DNA from: CAZPFP01 sp964585895
GTDB lineage: Bacteria; Patescibacteriota; Microgenomatia; PFEM01; JAHIFH01
Length of the DNA: 9,690 nucleotides
Assembly (NCBI GenBank): GCA_964585895.1
Contig: CAZPFP010000025.1
Span: forward strand, 1-9,690
Direction: 5' to 3'
The position numbers and the translations under genes were made by a program. The number at the start of each line of letters is the position of its first letter. The first letter of the stretch is position 1. This document shows positions 1 through 7,057 of the stretch, one piece after another. Below the pieces are notes generated by a model. It was not told where the DNA came from, did no database searches, and saw only the letters and a list, made by a program, of their open reading frames with translations.

Positions 1-370
1 AAATTCGTGTTCAACTATAAGTTTAAAGTACATAATACCTATCTAATCTTTTTCAATCAATTTGATTAATCTTTTTACTCACCCTTTTTTAGCTAATTAT
101 AAACCAATTTTTCACCCATACCATAGTTATTTCTTAAAAACTACCCCATCAAATTATAGGCTCTCCCCCGCTGTTTCAAAACTCATAATAATTTGAAAAC
201 TCAAATCCTATAAACTTCTACTATCTGATAAATAGGTTCAAAATAGAATTCTGCCCAACTTTGCTCTATTTTCTGGATGCGAATTTCACTTGACTTTGCC
301 CTTTGGATGATACAAACAGAAAAGAAACCGACCTTCACTGAAAACATTAACCTTAGCGCTTTGGGAGATT
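1..370. other. Non-coding AT-rich stretch downstream of mreB
   Basis: No convincing gene is visible here. The longest open stretch I noticed is a 34-codon plus-strand frame at 277-381 without a ribosome binding site, which runs into the end of mreB and resembles nothing I know. There is a weak inverted repeat (TTTCAAA at 174-180, TTTGAAA at 192-198) that overlaps a direct repeat AAAACTCA (178-185 and 196-203). Two minus-strand TATAAT hexamers (complements at 96-101 and 153-158) could serve a gene beyond the left edge, but in such AT-rich DNA they may be chance. I see no GC-rich hairpin plus T-run that would terminate mreB, and no mreC where it often lies. Confidence 0.6.
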
Positions 371-1378
371 TCATTTCTTAGTAATACTTTTTTTGTACTT
401 TTCGATGTTGACGATGGCAATTCCCGTTCCCTTTACGACGCAAAGCATTGGTTCCTCGGCAACATGAGCGGGTACGCCTACTTCCTGAGTCATTAACTTG
501 TCAAAATGGCGCAATAGGCTTGTTCCTCCACTCATGACGATACCCTTATCAATAATATCTGAAGCCAATTCAGGTGGAGTCTCTTCTAAAACCGCCTTAA
601 CCGCACCAATGATTTGATTGAGAACCGGCCGAATCGCTTCGGTAACTTCAGTTGAAGTCAGTTCAACTACCTTTGGCAAACCCATGATTGAATCTCGACC
701 CTTGACTTCCATTTTTTCTGTTCTAGGCAAGGCGGTAGCGGAAGCAATCTTAATTTTAACTCCCTCGGCTGTTTGATCACCAATAATCAAATTGTGTTTT
801 TTACGCATATAAGAAGCAATTGCTTCATCGATTTTGTTTCCAGCTACCCTAGCTGATTTATGAACAACTACCCCGCCGAGAGAGATTACGGCTGCTTCGG
901 TTGCCCCCCCGCCAATATCAACAATCATGCTGCCTGAGGGCGCCCCAATGGGAATTTCTGCCCCGATAGCGGCGGCAAGCGGTTCATCAATTAAATAAGC
1001 ATTCCTGGCTCCGGCAGACAGAGTCGCGTCCAAAACAGCTCTTCGCTCTACCTGAGTACAACCAGCCGGTACACAAATCATCACTTCCGGCTTGAAGAAT
1101 AACGACTGTCCACCGACTTTTTGAATAAAATAACGAAGCATGGCTTCCGTCACCTGATAATCGGCAATCACCCCGTCGCGCATTGGTCTTGAAGCCCGAA
1201 TATTGCCCGGCGTTCGCCCTAACATTTGTTTGGCTTCGCTGCCAACTGCCACCACTCGATTATTATCAACAGAAATAGCGACCACCGTTGGTTCTTGAAG
1301 AACAATCCCCTCACCTTCTAGCCAAACAATAGAATTCGCGGTTCCTAAATCAATACCAATTTTTTTTCCTAAAGCCAT
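371..1378 (-). CDS. mreB: Rod shape-determining protein MreB (bacterial actin)
   Basis: Actin-like ATPase that polymerises under the inner membrane and guides lateral wall synthesis. The 335 residues match the usual MreB length. Phosphate-1 motif GIDLGTANS is at residues 8-16, DEPLAAAIGA at 131-140 carries the putative catalytic Glu132, phosphate-2 VDIGGGATE is at 153-161, and the adenosine-side motif GIVMSGGTSLLR at 279-290. Two small departures from the common bacterial sequence are seen: Ala159 where GGGTT usually has Thr, and GGTS instead of GGGA near 284-287. The ATG at 1378 directly precedes the MALGKKIGIDLG start typical of the family. A TATAAT box lies 40 bp upstream. The gene is divergent from the PEGA gene and ends in TGA. 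No mreC, mreD or rodA is in the window, so any wider mre operon is not visible. Identity is secure. Confidence 0.96.
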   Translation of the reverse strand: MALGKKIGIDLGTANSIVWLEGEGIVLQEPTVVAISVDNNRVVAVGSEAKQMLGRTPGNIRASRPMRDGVIADYQVTEAMLRYFIQKVGGQSLFFKPEVMICVPAGCTQVERRAVLDATLSAGARNAYLIDEPLAAAIGAEIPIGAPSGSMIVDIGGGATEAAVISLGGVVVHKSARVAGNKIDEAIASYMRKKHNLIIGDQTAEGVKIKIASATALPRTEKMEVKGRDSIMGLPKVVELTSTEVTEAIRPVLNQIIGAVKAVLEETPPELASDIIDKGIVMSGGTSLLRHFDKLMTQEVGVPAHVAEEPMLCVVKGTGIAIVNIEKYKKSITKK

Positions 1379-1385
1379 TGTTATC

Positions 1386-1414
1386 TTTTGATATTTTTTG
1401 ATATATTAATCAAA
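1386..1414. repeat. TTTTGATAT direct repeats and TTTGAT/ATCAAA inverted repeat in mreB leader
   Basis: TTTTGATAT occurs at 1386-1394 and again at 1396-1404, a 10-bp period. It overlaps an inverted repeat, TTTGAT (1397-1402) and ATCAAA (1409-1414), centred just after the predicted mreB transcription start. Such spacing on one face of the helix would suit a repressor site, but the DNA is AT-rich and chance cannot be excluded. Confidence 0.3.
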
Positions 1415-1418
1415 GCAA

Positions 1419-1448
1419 ATTATAAGTAGCCTTGATTAACTATATCAT
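1419..1448 (-). promoter_or_regulatory. Candidate mreB promoter
   Basis: On the minus strand a perfect TATAAT (complement at 1419-1424) lies 18 bp after a weak -35, ATGATA (1443-1448, 4/6 to TTGACA). Transcription would start near 1412 and give a leader of about 34 nt without a Shine-Dalgarno sequence. The -10 is strong by sequence. The -35 is only a guess. Confidence 0.5.
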
Positions 1449-1480
1449 ACCCTTTTTTGATGATAACATGACCCAACAAG

Positions 1481-1509
1481 TTGAGCAATAACCAAGTTTG
1501 TGTTAAAAT
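1481..1509 (+). promoter_or_regulatory. Extended -10 promoter of the PEGA gene (leaderless start)
   Basis: TTGAGC (1481-1486, 4/6 to TTGACA), a 17-bp spacer and TAAAAT (1504-1509) preceded by TG at 1501-1502 form a good extended -10 promoter. The expected start point, about 7 nt downstream at 1516-1517, lies 3-4 nt before the ATG at 1520. The mRNA would be essentially leaderless. This argues against the in-frame TTG at 1481, which is the -35 box itself. Confidence 0.6.
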
Positions 1510-1519
1510 TACTTCCAGC

Positions 1520-2710
1520 ATGATTAGAAAACGCTCAATCATCTTTTTATCAATATTTTTAATGGTCATTGCCGGGGCATTTTTGGTTATTAAACTTGCT
1601 CAAGGCTATCGTCCCGACCTTTCAACCAAGTCTCTCCGCCCCAGTGGTATCTTAGTGGCCACCTCTGTTCCTGACGGTGCCCAAGTTTATCTTGACGGAC
1701 GCCTCGCCTCAGCCACCAACACGACCATTAATCTTTCACCCGGAGAATATGAAGTGGAAATCAAGAAGGAGGGTTATACTCCTTGGCAAAAAACCCTCAC
1801 CATTAAAAAAGAACTGGTCACTAAAACCGAAGCCTATCTCTTCCCTACTTTCCCTAATCTCCAATCTTTAACCTTTACCGGTGCCCAAAACCCTATTCTT
1901 TCGCCTGATGGTCAAAAAGTCGTTTTTGCCGTAGCCGGAAACTCAGTTGATAAAAATGGTCTTTGGGTCCTTGATTTGGGTGACCGCCCCTTAGGATTAC
2001 CGCGGGACCCAAGAAAAATTGTCGCCAGTGCCCCAAGGGGACGAGACTTTTCCCAGGCCGAATTAACCTGGTCGCCTGACTCCAAGCAAATCTTAGCGAA
2101 ACTGAAAATAAAAACCGGTGAAGAAAATATCCTCTTAGAGGCTAACCAGCTCAATTCGCCTACTCTCCTCATTGATATCACTGACCGGCTCGAAATAATT
2201 CAAGCTGGCTGGGAAAAAGATGCCCAACTAAAACTTGAAGCTAAACTGGCTGAATTACCGCCTGAACTACTGGAGATTTTGCCTGAGGCAACCAAAGAGA
2301 TTAAATTTTCTGTAGACGAAACCAAAATTCTCTACACTGCCACTGCCTCGGCTCAAATTCCCGAGGAACTAATCCCACCCCTGCCTTCAACTAATACCCA
2401 GCCAGAAAACCGAAAGATAGAACCAGGAAAAATTTATGTCTTTGATTTAAAAGAAGATAAAAATTTCTATTTGATGGATGAAGATGAATCAAAAAAAATA
2501 GCTTGGTTTCCTACATCAAAGCATCTCTTTCTAGTACAAGAAGGCAAAATTACGATTTTAGAATACGACAACACCAATTGGATTGATGTTTACGCTGGCC
2601 CGTTTGAAGAAACCTATGCCTACCCCTTTCCGGCGGGCAACCGGATTTTAATTCTCACCTCTTTGAGCGCCGATACCCCCCGTAACCTCTACGCGATTAG
2701 TCTCCGCTGA
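1520..2710 (+). CDS. Membrane-anchored PEGA-domain protein with beta-propeller-like region
   Basis: A 396-residue protein of unknown exact function. An N-terminal transmembrane anchor (about residues 6-28, after the basic MIRKR) is followed by a PEGA domain at about 41-107 with the typical SVPDGAQVYLDG and LSPGEYEVEIKKEGY signatures. The rest contains short repeats such as ILSPDGQKVVFA and LTWSPDSKQILA that resemble TolB/WD40-type propeller blades. PEGA domains are found on surface proteins and are thought to bind other proteins or cell-wall polymers. Topology is inferred: short inside, large domain outside. The start at 1520 is chosen because the ATG precedes a clean signal anchor and sits just after a good promoter. 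An in-frame TTG at 1481 would add 13 residues before the basic cluster. The gene is divergent from mreB and is followed by two tRNAs without a visible terminator. Confidence 0.85.
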   Translation: MIRKRSIIFLSIFLMVIAGAFLVIKLAQGYRPDLSTKSLRPSGILVATSVPDGAQVYLDGRLASATNTTINLSPGEYEVEIKKEGYTPWQKTLTIKKELVTKTEAYLFPTFPNLQSLTFTGAQNPILSPDGQKVVFAVAGNSVDKNGLWVLDLGDRPLGLPRDPRKIVASAPRGRDFSQAELTWSPDSKQILAKLKIKTGEENILLEANQLNSPTLLIDITDRLEIIQAGWEKDAQLKLEAKLAELPPELLEILPEATKEIKFSVDETKILYTATASAQIPEELIPPLPSTNTQPENRKIEPGKIYVFDLKEDKNFYLMDEDESKKIAWFPTSKHLFLVQEGKITILEYDNTNWIDVYAGPFEETYAYPFPAGNRILILTSLSADTPRNLYAISLR

Positions 2711-2717
2711 ACCATTG

Positions 2718-2726
2718 TGATAAAAT
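2718..2726 (+). promoter_or_regulatory. Extended -10 promoter for the tRNA pair
   Basis: TGATAAAAT (TG + n + TAAAAT) ends 9 nt before the first base of tRNA-Arg, so the start point near 2733 fits a short 5' leader removed by RNase P. The best -35 match 18 bp upstream (TTAGTC, 2697-2702) is poor and lies inside the end of the PEGA gene. Confidence 0.5.
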
Positions 2727-2735
2727 AAAGCGGGA

Positions 2736-2807
2736 GTCCTCATAGCTCAACGGATAGAGCAAGGGTTTCCTAAACCCTAGATGGAGGTTCGATTCCCCCT
2801 GGGGACA
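2736..2807 (+). tRNA. tRNA-Arg (anticodon CCT)
   Basis: A complete 72-nt cloverleaf. Acceptor GTCCTCA pairs with TGGGGAC (one G-T pair), the D stem is GCTC/GAGC, the anticodon stem AGGGT/ACCCT encloses TTCCTAA, the variable loop has 4 nt and the T loop is TTCGATT. Anticodon CCT reads AGG. A20 in the D loop and C35 in the anticodon fit known arginine identity elements. The T stem GGAGG/CCCCC has an internal A-C mismatch (51-63). The discriminator is A, and CCA is not encoded, because CCG follows. Confidence 0.93.
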
Positions 2808-2808
2808 C

Positions 2809-2883
2809 CGGGGTGTAGCTTAGTTGGCTCAGAGCGCTAGCATCGGGAGCTAGAGGTCGTGAGTTCGAGTCTCACCACCCCGA
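2809..2883 (+). tRNA. tRNA-Pro (anticodon CGG)
   Basis: A 75-nt cloverleaf begins one base after tRNA-Arg. Acceptor CGGGGTG pairs perfectly with CACCCCG, the D stem is GCTT/GAGC, the anticodon stem CTAGC/GCTAG encloses ATCGGGA, and the T arm is GTGAG-TTCGAGT-CTCAC. Anticodon CGG reads CCG. The C1-G72 pair, A73, G35 and G36 are proline identity elements in bacteria, and G37 follows the anticodon as expected for m1G37. CCA is not encoded. The gene converges on the sigma factor gene, whose stop is only 21 bp away. Confidence 0.95.
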
Positions 2884-2904
2884 CAAACTGAACTTAATCT
2901 ATTT

Positions 2905-3855
2905 CTATCGATTTAAATGGGGTTCCAGTTTCCTTGCCTTTGAAGGATGGCGTAGTTTGTTCAAAATTTCTTTTTGAATTTGACGAACTCTTTCTCGAGT
3001 GATTCCCAATTCATCTCCCACTTCTTCTAAAGTGAGATTATTACCACTTCCAATCCCGTAACGAAGTTCAATTATCTTCCTTTGTCTTGGAGTGAGGGTG
3101 CCTAATAAGTCATCAACTAATCTTGACAATTGTTCATATTCAGCTTTATCAATTGGCAAAAACATTTCATTATCCGGAATAAAATCAACGAGAAGTGACT
3201 CTCCTTCCTCACCCACAGGTTTATCTAAAGATAAAATGGGAAATTCGTAAGGCAAAACTTCTTCGACTTTTTTTGGTGTTAATTCAACTCCGGCAGCGAT
3301 TTCCTCAAGATTTGGTGCGCGACCAAATTCGGCCTCAAATTCAGTTTGAAATTTTCTTATTTTTGCCAGTTGTTCATAAATATGAGAAGGAAGCCGGATG
3401 TTACGACCTTCATCTCTGGCCGCCATTATAATATCTCGACGAACCCAATAAGTGGCAAAAGTAGTGAATCGATACGGCCTGCCACTCCTCTCGTTGATGA
3501 GATGAACATCAAACCGTTTCACTGCCTTAAGCAAACCCAAATTCCCTGCCTGAATCAAATCCGGAAGAGGCAAACCATGGCCTAAATATTTTCTAGCCAA
3601 ACTTACGACTAAACGCTGATTGGCGTTAACAAGGCTGATTCTTGCTTCCCTGCCCGCTTCAACCTGTTGTTGAAGAACCGTTTTTTCATCGGCTGATAAA
3701 TGACCATTGCCAAGCGTCAATTTATTCTCAGCCTCAAAACCCACCTGCTTCCTGGTTAGTAATTCAACCTCTTCTTCTTGTTTCAGCAGAGGAACTCGTC
3801 CAATTTCATTTAAATAAATAGTTATTGCATCGCTTTCTCTTTCTACGTTGGCCAT
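2905..3855 (-). CDS. RpoD/SigA-like sigma-70 factor with unusual regions 2.3-2.4
   Basis: Directs RNA polymerase to promoters. The 316 residues hold region 1.2 (about 9-35), region 2 (71-150), region 3 (151-230) and region 4 (250-316). Region 1.1 and the long non-conserved insert of E. coli RpoD are missing. Region 4.2 keeps the helix TRERVRQI (286-293), so -35 contacts look normal. Region 2.3 is odd: 14 residues separate Phe115 and Phe130 where E. coli has 7, and the W433-W434 pair is Tyr136-Trp137. In region 2.4 the -12 contact residues Q437 and T440 correspond to Arg140 and Ile143. His158 and Glu161, equivalent to H455 and E458 that read the TG of extended -10 sites, are kept. It could be the main sigma or a divergent second one; this window cannot say. 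The ATG at 3855 lies just after its own promoter. Confidence 0.92.
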   Translation of the reverse strand: MANVERESDAITIYLNEIGRVPLLKQEEEVELLTRKQVGFEAENKLTLGNGHLSADEKTVLQQQVEAGREARISLVNANQRLVVSLARKYLGHGLPLPDLIQAGNLGLLKAVKRFDVHLINERSGRPYRFTTFATYWVRRDIIMAARDEGRNIRLPSHIYEQLAKIRKFQTEFEAEFGRAPNLEEIAAGVELTPKKVEEVLPYEFPILSLDKPVGEEGESLLVDFIPDNEMFLPIDKAEYEQLSRLVDDLLGTLTPRQRKIIELRYGIGSGNNLTLEEVGDELGITRERVRQIQKEILNKLRHPSKARKLEPHLNR

Positions 3856-3867
3856 TTTCTTGACTTA

Positions 3868-3876
3868 ATTATAACA
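3868..3876 (-). promoter_or_regulatory. Perfect extended -10 promoter of the sigma factor gene
   Basis: The minus strand reads TGTTATAAT here, a full match to TGnTATAAT, within the 38-bp gap between the M16 peptidase stop and the sigma start. No convincing -35 is present. The start point would be near 3861, leaving a leader of about 6 nt with no Shine-Dalgarno site before the ATG at 3855. The gene can therefore be expressed apart from the upstream block. Confidence 0.65.
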
Positions 3877-3893
3877 AAGGGAAACAAATTTAA

Positions 3894-5165
3894 TTATGAA
3901 GACAGGAGTTTTTTAAAGCGTTTTTCTTTTTGATAAGGACCAATCACCGCTAAATTAAGCTTATTGGGTTTAAAAATTGTTTTAGCCACTCTTTGAATCT
4001 CTTCGGAAGTCACTTTATCAGTTAACTTCATTACTTCTTCCGGTGTCCTGATTTTCTTCTCCAATAAAGCCAAATTGGTATAACGTCCGGCCACATTTTG
4101 AGAATCTTCTAAACTTAAAATAAAACGGCCTTTGATTAATTCCTTGGCTTTGGTTAGCTCCCTCCCACCTACTTTTTTATTAGCCAAATGATTAAATTCC
4201 TGTAGCACCACTTCAATCGCCTCTTCAATCTTTTTTAATTTCACTCCGGCTCGAGCAACTAAATAACCACTGTCGGTATAAAAATCAGGGCTGCAGTCAA
4301 CGTAATAACACAAGCCCCGCTTTTCCCTGATTTGGATAAACAAACGCGAGCTCATTCCTTCACCCAAAATCGTGGCCAAAACCGCCATGACAAACCGATC
4401 TGGGTGAGAATACCAAAACCCCGGTACTCCCAAACAAAAATGAGCCTGTTCAGTTTTTTTATAGACTAATTTAACCTTTGAAACCTTTTGAAATAGTTTG
4501 ACCGCTTTTGTCTGCTTTTTTCCTTTTTCTTTAAGGTTTGAAAAATATTGATTGGCTAACTTTTTCGCTTTTTCCTGATTCACCTTACCGGCCACAACAA
4601 GAACCATGTTTTGGGAAAAATAAAGATGATCAATCTCCCTTATAAAATCTTCCCTTTTAATCCGACGAATATTTTCTTTTTTACCGCCCACGTCTCTACC
4701 CATGGAATTATCACCATAAAGCAAACGAATAAAAACATCTCCCACCTTACGCATAGGCATGTCTTCAAAAAGATTTAACTCCTCAATAATCACTCCCCGC
4801 TCCCTCTCAATCTCCTCTTTTTTAAAAAGTGAGTTTTGGACAATATCAGCCAAAAGATCAAAAGCCAACTCTTGGTGTTTAGCCGCCAGCTTAATGAAAT
4901 AAGCGGTTCTTTCTTTACCCGTAAAAGCATTAAATTCACCGCCAACATTATCCACTTCGGTGGCTATGGCCAAAGTTGAAGGTCTTTTTTTCGTTCCTTT
5001 AAAAGCCATGTGTTCAATGAAGTGAAAAAGACCATTAATTCGCTTGCTTTCATAGCGGGAACCCGCTCCCACTCCCAACATCACTGTAATTGACTCCACC
5101 TGAGGCATAGGAATGGTAATAAGACGAAGACCGTTTTTAAGCGTGGTGAGCTGATGTTGATACAT
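3894..5165 (-). CDS. M16 family zinc peptidase (processing-peptidase type)
   Basis: A 423-residue single-unit M16 (M16B-like) metallopeptidase related to mitochondrial processing peptidase beta and bacterial YmxG/PqqL-type enzymes. The inverted zinc motif HFIEH is at residues 48-52. The third ligand fits Glu128/Glu129 in IIEELNLFEDMP, about 76 residues on. The second half has REKRGLCYYVDCSPDFYTDSGY, the region that holds substrate in the family. No signal peptide or membrane segment is evident, so it is probably cytoplasmic. Substrate is unknown: M16B enzymes degrade or trim peptides and usually work as dimers, and only one subunit is encoded here. The ATG overlaps the argS stop by one base (TAATG), and GGAG lies 8 nt upstream, which points to coupled translation with argS. 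Confidence 0.92.
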   Translation of the reverse strand: MYQHQLTTLKNGLRLITIPMPQVESITVMLGVGAGSRYESKRINGLFHFIEHMAFKGTKKRPSTLAIATEVDNVGGEFNAFTGKERTAYFIKLAAKHQELAFDLLADIVQNSLFKKEEIERERGVIIEELNLFEDMPMRKVGDVFIRLLYGDNSMGRDVGGKKENIRRIKREDFIREIDHLYFSQNMVLVVAGKVNQEKAKKLANQYFSNLKEKGKKQTKAVKLFQKVSKVKLVYKKTEQAHFCLGVPGFWYSHPDRFVMAVLATILGEGMSSRLFIQIREKRGLCYYVDCSPDFYTDSGYLVARAGVKLKKIEEAIEVVLQEFNHLANKKVGGRELTKAKELIKGRFILSLEDSQNVAGRYTNLALLEKKIRTPEEVMKLTDKVTSEEIQRVAKTIFKPNKLNLAVIGPYQKEKRFKKLLSS

Positions 5166-7057
5166 TACATTTTCTCCGGTGTTTCAATACCTAATAAATA
5201 AAGGCCGTTTTTAATTACCTGACCAACCGTCATTGTCAAAGCCAACCTAAAATTCTTTAGTTCCTCGCTTTCAGCTTTTAAGATTGGCTGTTTATTATAA
5301 AACAGATTATATTTCTGGGCCAAATCAAACAAAAAATTGCAGATTAAATTCGGGGCGAAATTCTCCCCCGCTTCTTGAATAACTTCCGGGAACTTGTAAA
5401 TCGTCCGCAAAAGAGCCACTTCCTCAATTTCCAACTGAGGCAATTCTTCCGATAAAGGAATTCCTTTTGTCTCGGCTTTTCTCAAGACACTCTGACAACG
5501 GGCATAAGTGTATTGAAGATAAGGGCCGGAATTACCTTCCAAAGCTAACGACTCATCTATATCAAATTGTATCGTAGTCTCTCGGCTAAACTTCAAAAGA
5601 CTGTATTTAATCGCTCCCACGGCAACGGTCTCCGCCAATTGCTCAAGCTGCTTTTTGGTTAACTTTCCCCGTAAAGCCTGGTTGGATGATTTAATAATCT
5701 CCAAGGCTCGTTGGTGAAGCTCGTCCAAAATTTCGTCTCCTTTGACTATTTCTCCCTTACGAGTGCTCATTTTCTTACCACCCTTAAAATTAATCAGGTC
5801 ATAAGCTAAGTGGAAATAGCCTTCTCTTTTGCCAATTCCTAACTGCTCACACATTGCAAAAAGCTGCTTAAGGTAAAAAGTCTGTTCAACACCAATGTCC
5901 CAAATATATAAATCTGAGGGAAATCTGGTTTGTTTTTGCAAGGTAAGGTTGATATCAAAAACATGATAAACGGCGGTACCATCAGATTTAATTAAAATTG
6001 TGTCAGGCAAGCCATATTTCTCAAGATTACTGACAATCGCTCCCTCACTCTTGCGAAAGACGCCTTTTTTAAGCCCCTTAGAAACCAACTCTTTCCCTTT
6101 TTTATAAAGCTTACTTTCATACCAGACAAAGTCATGAACACTGCCTATTCTTTTGTAAGTATCTTCATAACCTCTGACAGACCAATTAAGAATCTGGCGC
6201 CAAATTTGCCAAACAGCTTTATCTTCCTTCTCCCAATCCACCAGAAGCTCCCCGACCTGACTTTTGACTTTTTCTGACAACCCATAAGCTCTTGAACCCA
6301 AAACATACCAAATCAGATTAGTATGATCAGATTTAAGACCAAGCTCTTTGGGTTGCCACCAATCAGATTTTTTCTTTCCCCAAGTGTCAATTAGTTCCCG
6401 CCAATCAGCCTTGGTAGCAATTTTTTTGATCTGGGTATTACTTATCTTTTTAAAATTTAAAAGTTGGCTCTTCTTTAAACCCTTCCCCTTTTGGCCAAAA
6501 ACTAAATAGCCCCAAATCGCCCGAGACATATGAATCCCTCTGTCATTAACAATGCAATCTTTGGTTACTTTTGCCCCAAGGAATTCAAGAATGTTAGCCA
6601 TCGCCATACCTAAGAAATTATTCCGTAAGTGACCAAGCATAATTGTCGTCTGGGGATTAGGACTGGTGTGTTCTAAAAGAATCTTCCTTTTATCTAGCGA
6701 AGAGGAGCCATATCTATCTTTTTCCTTTAGCACTCTTAATAAATGATTGACAAGGAGTTCGTTTTTAAGCCAAATATTGATAAAACCAGGTCCTTCCACC
6801 TTTATTTTGGCAATATATTCAGGCAAACCAAGGCTACGGAAGGTATTAACAATTTTGTTAGCTAAATCAAAAGGGGTGGGGAAATCTTTTTTCTTTACCA
6901 ACAAGGCAATATTGGTGGAATAATCACCATGCTCCGGATTAGCGGGATGTTCAAACTCTAAATCCTTATCAGTAATCTTAAGCTTCTTTAAAGCCTTAGA
7001 AAAATCTTTTTTTAATTGATTCTGAAACATCTTACTGAGTATACCAAGTTTCGCCAT
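5165..7057 (-). CDS. argS: Arginyl-tRNA synthetase
   Basis: Class I synthetase that charges tRNA-Arg in the cytoplasm. The N-terminal add-on domain spans about residues 10-105. The HIGH-type motif is MLGH (140-143) after EHTSPNPQ (129-136). NDRGIH is at 171-176, and DGTAVYHVFD (359-368) is the conserved DGT...Y...D stretch near the active site. A KMSTRKG motif at 429-435 stands for KMSKS. The C-terminal DALR anticodon-binding domain carries GNSGPYLQYTYAR (508-520). At 630 residues it is slightly longer than E. coli ArgS. The ATG at 7057 has GAGG 9 nt upstream and overlaps the preceding gene by 26 nt. ATG at 7030 (MFQNQLKK), one base after the upstream stop, is the alternative and better matches common ArgS N-termini, but has no visible ribosome site. 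Function is secure; only the start is uncertain. Confidence 0.96.
   Translation of the reverse strand: MAKLGILSKMFQNQLKKDFSKALKKLKITDKDLEFEHPANPEHGDYSTNIALLVKKKDFPTPFDLANKIVNTFRSLGLPEYIAKIKVEGPGFINIWLKNELLVNHLLRVLKEKDRYGSSSLDKRKILLEHTSPNPQTTIMLGHLRNNFLGMAMANILEFLGAKVTKDCIVNDRGIHMSRAIWGYLVFGQKGKGLKKSQLLNFKKISNTQIKKIATKADWRELIDTWGKKKSDWWQPKELGLKSDHTNLIWYVLGSRAYGLSEKVKSQVGELLVDWEKEDKAVWQIWRQILNWSVRGYEDTYKRIGSVHDFVWYESKLYKKGKELVSKGLKKGVFRKSEGAIVSNLEKYGLPDTILIKSDGTAVYHVFDINLTLQKQTRFPSDLYIWDIGVEQTFYLKQLFAMCEQLGIGKREGYFHLAYDLINFKGGKKMSTRKGEIVKGDEILDELHQRALEIIKSSNQALRGKLTKKQLEQLAETVAVGAIKYSLLKFSRETTIQFDIDESLALEGNSGPYLQYTYARCQSVLRKAETKGIPLSEELPQLEIEEVALLRTIYKFPEVIQEAGENFAPNLICNFLFDLAQKYNLFYNKQPILKAESEELKNFRLALTMTVGQVIKNGLYLLGIETPEKM
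5174..5177 (-). promoter_or_regulatory. Ribosome binding site of the M16 peptidase gene
   Basis: GGAG on the minus strand, 8 nt before the ATG at 5165, within the last codons of argS. It supports that start and shows that inner genes of the block use Shine-Dalgarno initiation, unlike the leaderless candidates. Confidence 0.6.

Noticed and set aside
304..370. Intrinsic terminator after mreB
   Set aside because: The minus strand has a T-rich stretch (TTTCTTTTCTGTTT), but no GC-rich stem lies before it.
277..381. Plus-strand 34-codon frame before and into the mreB 3' end
   Set aside because: It has no ribosome binding site and no recognisable sequence. A TTGACT at 290-295 with TACAAA 15 bp later is inside it and not upstream, so it gives no promoter for this frame.
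1677..1871. 64-codon plus-strand frame inside the PEGA gene
   Set aside because: It overlaps the strongly supported PEGA domain in another frame, and its proline/lysine-rich product looks like a shadow.
1912..2181. 89-codon minus-strand frame opposite the PEGA gene
   Set aside because: Antisense shadow of the propeller region; no promoter or motif.
3195..3585. Two plus-strand frames opposite the sigma factor gene
   Set aside because: They are antisense to conserved sigma regions 2-3 and show no family features.
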